Source: Ferruginivarius sediminum (GTDB taxonomy: Bacteria; Pseudomonadota; Alphaproteobacteria; Kiloniellales; Rhodovibrionaceae). Taken from it: 64,000 bases of DNA. The stretch is from the NCBI RefSeq assembly GCF_003344765.1, contig NZ_QPMH01000004.1, positions 124,001 through 188,000 on the forward strand. Direction: 5' to 3'. This document shows, piece by piece, positions 59,582 through 64,000 of this stretch. The notes beneath the pieces were generated by a model. It did not search any database. It worked only from the letters and a program-made list of their open reading frames with translations, and was not told where the DNA came from. The position numbers and the translations under genes are program-made. The number at the start of each line of letters is the position of its first letter. The stretch's first letter is position 1.

Positions 59582-59922
59582 CAGTCGACCTCCGAATGCA
59601 TGACCTTGCCGGTCCTGCCGTCGACGTAGATTTCCACCCAGCGGCCTTCCTTGTCGCGAGCCTTGATCTCATAGTTACCGTCCTCGAGTTCGACCTCGGT
59701 GATATCGGTATAGCCCTGCTCGCTCACCCGCTGGGCGACTTGCGGCACGGAGAAGCGTTCGCCTTTGCCGGCTTCGGGCCCGTTGCCGTCACTCTCACCG
59801 GACGCGGCCAATCGTATGCCGGTGACGTTCACCTTCCCCGTCTGCTGGGCCAAGGCTGTTCCACCCACGGCGACCGCGCCGGCTATCAGCGCAAAGGCGA
59901 TGACCTTGCCGAAATTCATCAT
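59581..59922 (-). CDS. PepSY-domain periplasmic protein
   Basis: A 113-residue exported protein: signal peptide ending GGTALAQ, a Gly/Ser-rich linker, then one PepSY domain (FSVPQVAQRVSEQGYTDITEVE, YEIKARDKEGRWVEIYVDGRTGKV). AAGGAG lies 7 bases before the ATG at 59922. PepSY domains often inhibit proteases or sense in the periplasm. It is coupled to the cytochrome b561 gene. Confidence 0.9.
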   Translation of the reverse strand: MMNFGKVIAFALIAGAVAVGGTALAQQTGKVNVTGIRLAASGESDGNGPEAGKGERFSVPQVAQRVSEQGYTDITEVELEDGNYEIKARDKEGRWVEIYVDGRTGKVMHSEVD

Positions 59923-60056
59923 GGTTTACTCCTTTTCCCGTGCTGGGCGTCGGATCGTCCGATCGCACGGCTTGGATCCTGCGATAGACGACCTGAACCG
60001 GCTCTGAACGGCATGTTCAGTTCACGTTCAGGTCGTCGTAGGCTATAAATCGCTGC

Positions 60057-60425
60057 ATGGCATGGCTTGCTCGGACGCTCGTTCCCTTCATATTGACGGT
60101 CGCGCTTCTTGGCGCGGCCCCGCTTGTTGCCGATGACCACGACTTCGCGCGCAGGGCAGTGGAGCGCGGTGAGATCCTTCCACTTGGAAGTATCCTGACG
60201 AGAGTGCAGCGCGACTTCAGCGGCCAGATCCTGGAGGTGGAACTGGAACGGGCGGACGACGCACCATTCGATGGGCAACTGATCTACGAAGTGACGATGC
60301 TGGCGCCTGGCGGCGACGTAACCGAGCTGTACTACGACGCCCGAACGGGCGAACTCCTGTTGGCGCGGGGCCACGACCTCGAACACGCGGGACGCCATGA
60401 GCGCGAGGAGGAGGGCGACGACTGA
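60057..60425 (+). CDS. PepSY-domain periplasmic protein in the two-component operon
   Basis: A 122-residue exported protein with a signal peptide (MAWLARTLVPFILTVALLGA) and a PepSY-like domain: ILTRVQRDFSGQILEVELER, YEVTMLAPGGDVTELYYDARTGELL. It shares a base with the response regulator start (TGATG). Small periplasmic proteins in such operons can modulate the sensor kinase, as FeuN does for FeuPQ in rhizobia; a similar role is inferred. Confidence 0.88.
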   Translation: MAWLARTLVPFILTVALLGAAPLVADDHDFARRAVERGEILPLGSILTRVQRDFSGQILEVELERADDAPFDGQLIYEVTMLAPGGDVTELYYDARTGELLLARGHDLEHAGRHEREEEGDD

Positions 60426-61084
60426 TGCGGGTCCTGGTGGTGGAGGACGATGACCAGCTCCGCCAGCAGCTTGTCCGGGCATTCGAGCAGGCGGGCTATG
60501 CCGTTGACGCCACGGTCGACGGCAAGGAGGCCGAATTCCTCGGCGCCACAGAAACGTATGACACGGTCGTCCTGGATCTTGGCCTCCCCGGTGTCGGGGG
60601 TCTCAGTGTGCTTCGAAGCTGGCGCGAGGCCGAAAACGATGTGCCGGTCCTGATCCTCACCGCGCGCGGCGCGTGGACCGAGCGGGTCGAAGGGATCGAC
60701 GCCGGCGCCGATGACTATCTGCCAAAACCGTTCCGGATGGAGGAGCTGCTGGCCCGCGTCCGCGCGCTGATTCGGCGCGCGAGCGGACACGGTGCCGCCG
60801 AGTTGCGCTGCGGCCCTCTCGTCCTGGACACGCGCGCAAACCGGGTCACGGTCGACGGTGCGCCGGTCACGCTGACGGCGCATGAGTATCGCGTGCTCGC
60901 TTACCTGATGCACCACGTCGGTGAGACAGTTTCGCGCAGTGAATTGAGCGAGCATGTTTACGCCTACGACATGGACCGGGATTCAAACACCATCGAGGTA
61001 TTTGTTGGGCGGCTGCGGAAGAAGCTGGGCCGCGAGATTATCAAGACGGAGCGCGGCCTTGGCTATCGACTGGAGGCGCCGTGA
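60425..61084 (+). CDS. OmpR-family response regulator (PhoP/QseB-like)
   Basis: A 219-residue regulator. The receiver has acidic residues E7-D9, phospho-acceptor D51 (VVLDLGLPGVGG), Thr in LILTARG and Lys in YLPKPF. The C-terminal winged helix of the OmpR type follows (LTAHEYRVLAYLMHHVGE ... IEVFVGRLRKKLGREIIKTERGLGYRL). It probably controls its own operon and the divergent PepSY-cytochrome b561 pair. It is co-translated with the upstream PepSY gene and, through GTGA, with the kinase. Confidence 0.95.
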   Translation: MRVLVVEDDDQLRQQLVRAFEQAGYAVDATVDGKEAEFLGATETYDTVVLDLGLPGVGGLSVLRSWREAENDVPVLILTARGAWTERVEGIDAGADDYLPKPFRMEELLARVRALIRRASGHGAAELRCGPLVLDTRANRVTVDGAPVTLTAHEYRVLAYLMHHVGETVSRSELSEHVYAYDMDRDSNTIEVFVGRLRKKLGREIIKTERGLGYRLEAP

Positions 61085-62442
61085 TCTTCCCGCGTTCCCT
61101 GAGCTTCCGGCTGCTTGCCGGTGCCGTGGTCTGGGTCACTATTGCACTTGTCGTTGCCGGCGTGGCGTTGTCGCGGCTCTTTGAGAACCACCTGGAAGAT
61201 CAAGAGGCCCGGCGGTTCGAGGTGACACTGAACCAGCTTGCCGCCAACCTCGCGGTCGGCGACAAAGGCGGCATCGAACTGACCGCACGGCTCAGCGAGC
61301 CGCAATTCCAGAGGCCTTATTCCGGACTCTACTGGCAAGTCGAAACGGCTCGCGGGGAGATTCTGTTGCGCTCCCGCTCGCTCTGGGACCGCGTTCTCGC
61401 GCTGCCGCGGGACACGCTGCTGGACGGCGAAATACACCGACATCGACTGACGGGACCCGATAACATGCCGCTGAGGGTCTACGAGCGGTCGGTGACACTA
61501 CCCCGCCGGCAGGGCCGACTTCGTCTTGCGGTTGGCGAAAATGCCACCGTCCTTGAAGGTGCTCTTGCCGGGTTCCGGCGCACGCTGGCGCTGTCGCTCG
61601 GCGTTCTCGGCCTGGGTCTGGCCGGCGCGGCCGGGGTGCAGGTCGCTGGCGGCCTGCGTCCCCTCCGCCGTCTGCGGAACGCGCTCGGCAGAGTGCGTAG
61701 TGGCCGCGCGAGGCGGCTGGAGGGACGCTATCCCGACGAGATCCAGCCGCTTGTGGATAACCTGAACGCGGTGCTCGATCAGAACGAGGAGGTGGTCGCT
61801 CGCGCCCGTACCCAGGCAGGCAACCTCGCGCACAGCCTCAAAACCCCGCTTGCCGTGCTGTCGAACGAGGCCGTGGCGCTTCATGACGGCGATAAGGACG
61901 AACTGGCCCGACGGATCGGCGAGCAGGTGCAGCTCATGCAGCGACGGGTCGATTACCATCTCGTGCGGGCCCGGGCAGCCGCGTCCGTCAGGGTGCCAGG
62001 CGTGCGCACCGATGTACGGGAAGCCCTGGAAGGTTTGGTGCGCACCATGCGTAAGATCTACGAGGCGCGCGGCATCAATATCGATTCCGAGCTGGAGTAC
62101 GCCCCGGCATTTCGCGGCGAGCGCCAGGATTTCGACGAAATGGCGGGCAATCTGCTGGACAACGCCTGCAAATGGGCGACTGGTGAAGTCCGGGTTCACG
62201 CGGATGCAACCAGTGACGGTCACTTGGCGGTGTGGATCGACGACGACGGCCCTGGCTTACCGGAGGTCCGGCGTGCGGAAGTGTTCAGCCGAGGACGGCG
62301 GTTGGACGAAGGCGTCGCCGGCTCCGGTCTCGGTCTTGCAGTCGTCGCGGAGCTGGCTGAGCTATACGGCGGCACCGTGCATTTGGAGGACTCGCCGCTC
62401 GGCGGCGTGCGCGCCGTGCTGAGCCTGCCGGCTGCGGGCTGA
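61081..62442 (+). CDS. Sensor histidine kinase (PhoQ-like)
   Basis: Membrane sensor kinase, 453 residues. Transmembrane helix 1 is at about residues 12-32, a periplasmic domain at 33-165, and helix 2 at 168-190. A HAMP-like linker follows, then the dimerisation domain with His251 in NLAHSLKTPLAVLSNEA. ATP-binding boxes are N (NLLDNACKWA) and G (DDDGPGLP, GSGLGLAVV). GTG at 61081 overlaps the regulator stop. It is the partner of the preceding regulator; the PepSY protein may feed it a signal. Confidence 0.95.
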   Translation: MIFPRSLSFRLLAGAVVWVTIALVVAGVALSRLFENHLEDQEARRFEVTLNQLAANLAVGDKGGIELTARLSEPQFQRPYSGLYWQVETARGEILLRSRSLWDRVLALPRDTLLDGEIHRHRLTGPDNMPLRVYERSVTLPRRQGRLRLAVGENATVLEGALAGFRRTLALSLGVLGLGLAGAAGVQVAGGLRPLRRLRNALGRVRSGRARRLEGRYPDEIQPLVDNLNAVLDQNEEVVARARTQAGNLAHSLKTPLAVLSNEAVALHDGDKDELARRIGEQVQLMQRRVDYHLVRARAAASVRVPGVRTDVREALEGLVRTMRKIYEARGINIDSELEYAPAFRGERQDFDEMAGNLLDNACKWATGEVRVHADATSDGHLAVWIDDDGPGLPEVRRAEVFSRGRRLDEGVAGSGLGLAVVAELAELYGGTVHLEDSPLGGVRAVLSLPAAG

Positions 62443-62598
62443 CCCTGAACCGGCCAGCCGAACGCGACAGCAGCCTAATAATGTCTTTTTGCGCTGGAAC
62501 TCGCCGCTCAGCGTCGCGGAAACTTCGGCCCGATGAGCTGCCGAGACTCTATCTCACCGGCTTGGCGGCAAGATCCAGGCGCGCGAAAGGCCTCTTGA

Positions 62599-62733
62599 TC
62601 AAGGCAGGTGCATCACCACGGGAAGATAGCCCAGGTCGTGAAGCATCTCGATCACCTCCAGTGCTGGGATCGCCAGCAGCATCACGCAGGTGTCACGGAA
62701 CGTCGTGAGCACGAGTTTTGGCTTGACCTCCAA
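62599..62733 (-). CDS. Small ORF in the remnant region (doubtful)
   Basis: A 44-codon frame starting at TTG (62733) that reads PALEVIEMLHDLGYLPVVMH near its end. It begins three bases after the stop of the isoprenylcysteine-methyltransferase-like fragment. The residue pattern looks protein-like, but it has no clear ribosome-binding site and no family I know. It may be the tail of a lost gene. The sequence between the kinase stop and here (62443-62598) shows nothing else. Confidence 0.25.
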   Translation of the reverse strand: MEVKPKLVLTTFRDTCVMLLAIPALEVIEMLHDLGYLPVVMHLP

Positions 62734-62736
62734 CTG

Positions 62737-62862
62737 CTACGTGTCCCGCCAGGCAGGCTGCAGGGCCAGCCAGCGCGGCGTGGCGGCCGTATAGGTTCTG
62801 TATGCGCCGCCGAAGTGCTCGGCCAAATAACGTTCCTCGCGCCGCGTGACGGCATCCTGGAT
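62737..62862 (-). pseudogene. C-terminal fragment of an isoprenylcysteine methyltransferase-like protein
   Basis: The reverse strand reads RREERYLAEHFGGAYRTYTA, then TPRWLALQPAWRDT and a stop. This matches the conserved end of the isoprenylcysteine carboxyl methyltransferase-like family (pattern REERYLxxxFGxxYxxY...RWL). Upstream in the same frame no membrane helices of that family can be recognised and no start fits, so this is a truncated remnant. It abuts an aldehyde dehydrogenase remnant on the other strand. Confidence 0.6.
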
Positions 62863-63046
62863 CCGGCATCCGCTGAGCAGATCGCCGAGATCGCCCGCGC
62901 GGAGGGCGAGGACATTGACCGGGCCGTGAGCGCGGCGCTGCGTCGACAGCAGGGCGCTTGCCGGTATGCGGCCGGCGGAGCGTATCGTCCGGGCGGTGGT
63001 GGAGCTTGGCGGGAAGTCGGCGGACGTCGGAATCCGCCGTTGTTAA
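62854..63046 (+). pseudogene. Aldehyde dehydrogenase remnant (internal deletion and frameshift)
   Basis: ILDPASAEQIAEIARAEGED and IDRAVSAALRRQQ match the N-terminal NPATGEVIAEVxxxxxEDVDRAV region of aldehyde dehydrogenases. About 40 bases later, in the next frame, PAERIVRAVVELGGKSADV matches the region around the conserved ELGGKS, which should be some 200 residues further on. The frame then stops at 63044-63046. The intervening Rossmann part is lost. It is a decayed gene, different from betB by the residues seen. Confidence 0.6.
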
Positions 63047-63581
63047 ATTTACAGGGCGGGCGCCCGCAGGAATGAAAACGCAAATTATAATGATCGCTTC
63101 AAGATCAAAACACGTGTCCGGGAGGTTCATGGGCGATGCATACGAAAGACAGGGCGAGGCCGCGTTCTCGCGTCCTTGAGGGCGCCTGGATCTGGCGATA
63201 CGTATAGGCGTCGGCCTGCGGTTCGCATGCCCGGCATTTGACGTTCTTGCAATTCGAACATCTTCTGGTCTAATCGGGCGCGGTAGGTTTGTCTCCTTCG
63301 GGGGGAGGCGGGGTGTCTAATCGAATGGCAGCGCGAGTATCGGTGTGTTTGGAGTTCCGCACCCGAAGCGTCGCTGCACAATCGAGGTGATGATTTTGCT
63401 GCCGCAGGCCTAGTAGGGGGCGAATGCGTGGCGATGCGGGCTTGTCGCCAGGCCGGGGTGCGAATTCCGGACGCTTGCGGTTCTTGAACCACGCCGGCTT
63501 TCAGCCGTGCGCGAGCGGGGCTTGCGCGTCGTTGTTCGGCATTGCCGGACAAATCAAAAGAGAAGAGAGAGAGGGATAGGT
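63047..63581. other. Non-coding region upstream of the ProX-like gene
   Basis: About 535 bp between the aldehyde dehydrogenase remnant and the ProX-like gene. Open frames here have no family likeness. The start is AT-richer (around 63080-63110), and the end carries purine-rich AGAAGAGAGAGAGGG just before the gene. It probably holds the promoter and leader of the transporter gene. I see no known riboswitch. Confidence 0.4.
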
Positions 63582-64000
63582 ATGAGGAAATCCGTCATCG
63601 GGCTGACACTGGGCCTGCTGGCCGCGCCGGCCGCGGCGCAGGCGGAGTGCGGCGAGGTTTCGATCACCGAGATGAACTGGGCATCGGCCCAGGTCGTGAC
63701 TACTGTGGCTTCCTTCATCATGGAACAGGGCTACGGCTGCGATGTTACCGTGGTTCCTTCGGATACGGTGCCGGCCGTGACGTCGCTCGCGGAGAATGGC
63801 GAGCCGGACATCGTGACCGAGCTGTGGCTGAACTCCACCGGCGAGGCATATCTGCAGCTTGAGGAGCAGGGCAAGGTCGAGCGCGTGGCGCAGGTCCTGG
63901 ATCCGGGGGGCGTCGAAGGCTGGTGGATCCCGACCTACCTCGCCGAGGAGCACCCCGAGCTGAAGACCATCGAGGGTGTCATGGCCAACCCCGAACTGGT
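63582..64000 (+). CDS. Glycine betaine-type ABC transporter substrate-binding protein (partial)
   Basis: The first 139 residues of an OpuAC/ProX-type periplasmic binding protein, cut by the right edge. The signal peptide MRKSVIGLTLGLLAAPAAAQ is clear. The mature part reads VSITEMNWASAQVVTTVASF, then DIVTELWLNSTGEAYLQLEE and GWWIPTYLAEEHPELKTIEG, as in glycine betaine or proline betaine binding proteins. GAGGGATAGG precedes the ATG. Together with choX it shows more than one compatible-solute uptake system. The exact ligand is not known. Confidence 0.9.
   Translation, partial: MRKSVIGLTLGLLAAPAAAQAECGEVSITEMNWASAQVVTTVASFIMEQGYGCDVTVVPSDTVPAVTSLAENGEPDIVTELWLNSTGEAYLQLEEQGKVERVAQVLDPGGVEGWWIPTYLAEEHPELKTIEGVMANPEL

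Noticed and set aside
63542..63862. 106-codon frame overlapping the ProX-like gene
   Set aside because: Out of frame with the clear signal peptide and binding-protein sequence starting at 63582.

Overview
The window is a 64 kb, GC-rich, gene-dense chromosomal segment of an alphaproteobacterium, most likely a Rhodospirillales-type organism. The assignment rests on gene content: the order carA, yqeY, dnaG, rpoD; the Caulobacter-type cell-cycle genes divK-pleD and gcrA; an EipB-type envelope protein; and serine-cycle genes. It has at least two uptake routes for betaine or choline (choX with betIBA, and a ProX-like binding protein at the right edge), which fits a salt-exposed or marine lifestyle. 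I see no rRNA, intact tRNA, CRISPR, integrase or transposase.

Layout. 1-5.8 kb: carA (cut by the left edge), yqeY, dnaG and rpoD. 5.9-12.6 kb: eipB, a hydroxypyruvate/glyoxylate-type reductase, a diguanylate cyclase behind a near-perfect sigma-54 promoter, rnd diverging from aspS, and a small lipoprotein. 12.7-19.1 kb: agmatine deiminase, a DUF6505-like protein, a LuxR-type regulator whose receiver lacks its phospho-acceptor Asp, then a 75-aa small ORF followed by sgaA-mtkA-mtkB, ending at a strong terminator. 19.1-24.3 kb: ROK kinase-dinB, divK-pleD, a methyltransferase and rpmG. 24.3-37.5 kb is a nearly continuous minus-strand block: pyrB-pyrC(degenerate), plsY, dprA, topA, rnr, an S41 protease and a NUDIX hydrolase that appears to start at CTG. 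The block is followed by a CoA-transferase and an AEC carrier.

38.5-43.6 kb: choX diverges from betI-betB-betA across a 20-bp perfect palindrome that matches a BetI operator. 43.6-48.9 kb: an acetyltransferase whose 3' end runs into a decayed tRNA-Lys(CUU) 3' half (a likely integration scar), then Sel1-like, hypothetical, ADP-ribosylglycohydrolase, ArsR, spermidine synthase and hypothetical genes. 48.9-54.4 kb: a YhhQ-type transporter with a SAM hydrolase, gcrA, wrbA-pirin divergent from a LysR regulator, and a second acetyltransferase. 54.4-59 kb: a TrpXYZ-type ABC transporter, then fdhD-mobA. 59-62.4 kb: a PepSY-cytochrome b561 pair diverging from PepSY-response regulator-kinase. 62.4-63.5 kb holds gene remnants, and 63.6 kb to the edge is a ProX-like gene.

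Functionally, sgaA (serine-glyoxylate aminotransferase), the hydroxypyruvate reductase and mtkAB (malate-CoA ligase) supply three consecutive parts of the serine cycle, apparently under an unusual phosphorylation-independent regulator. The bet genes turn imported choline into glycine betaine. DivK, PleD, GcrA and the second diguanylate cyclase form cell-cycle and c-di-GMP control. The most interesting points are the atypical receiver with its small ORF at the serine-cycle locus, the CTG start in a CTGA overlap, the sigma-54 promoter of the cyclase, the PyrX-like pyrC, the tRNA scar and the remnant region at 62.7-63.05 kb.
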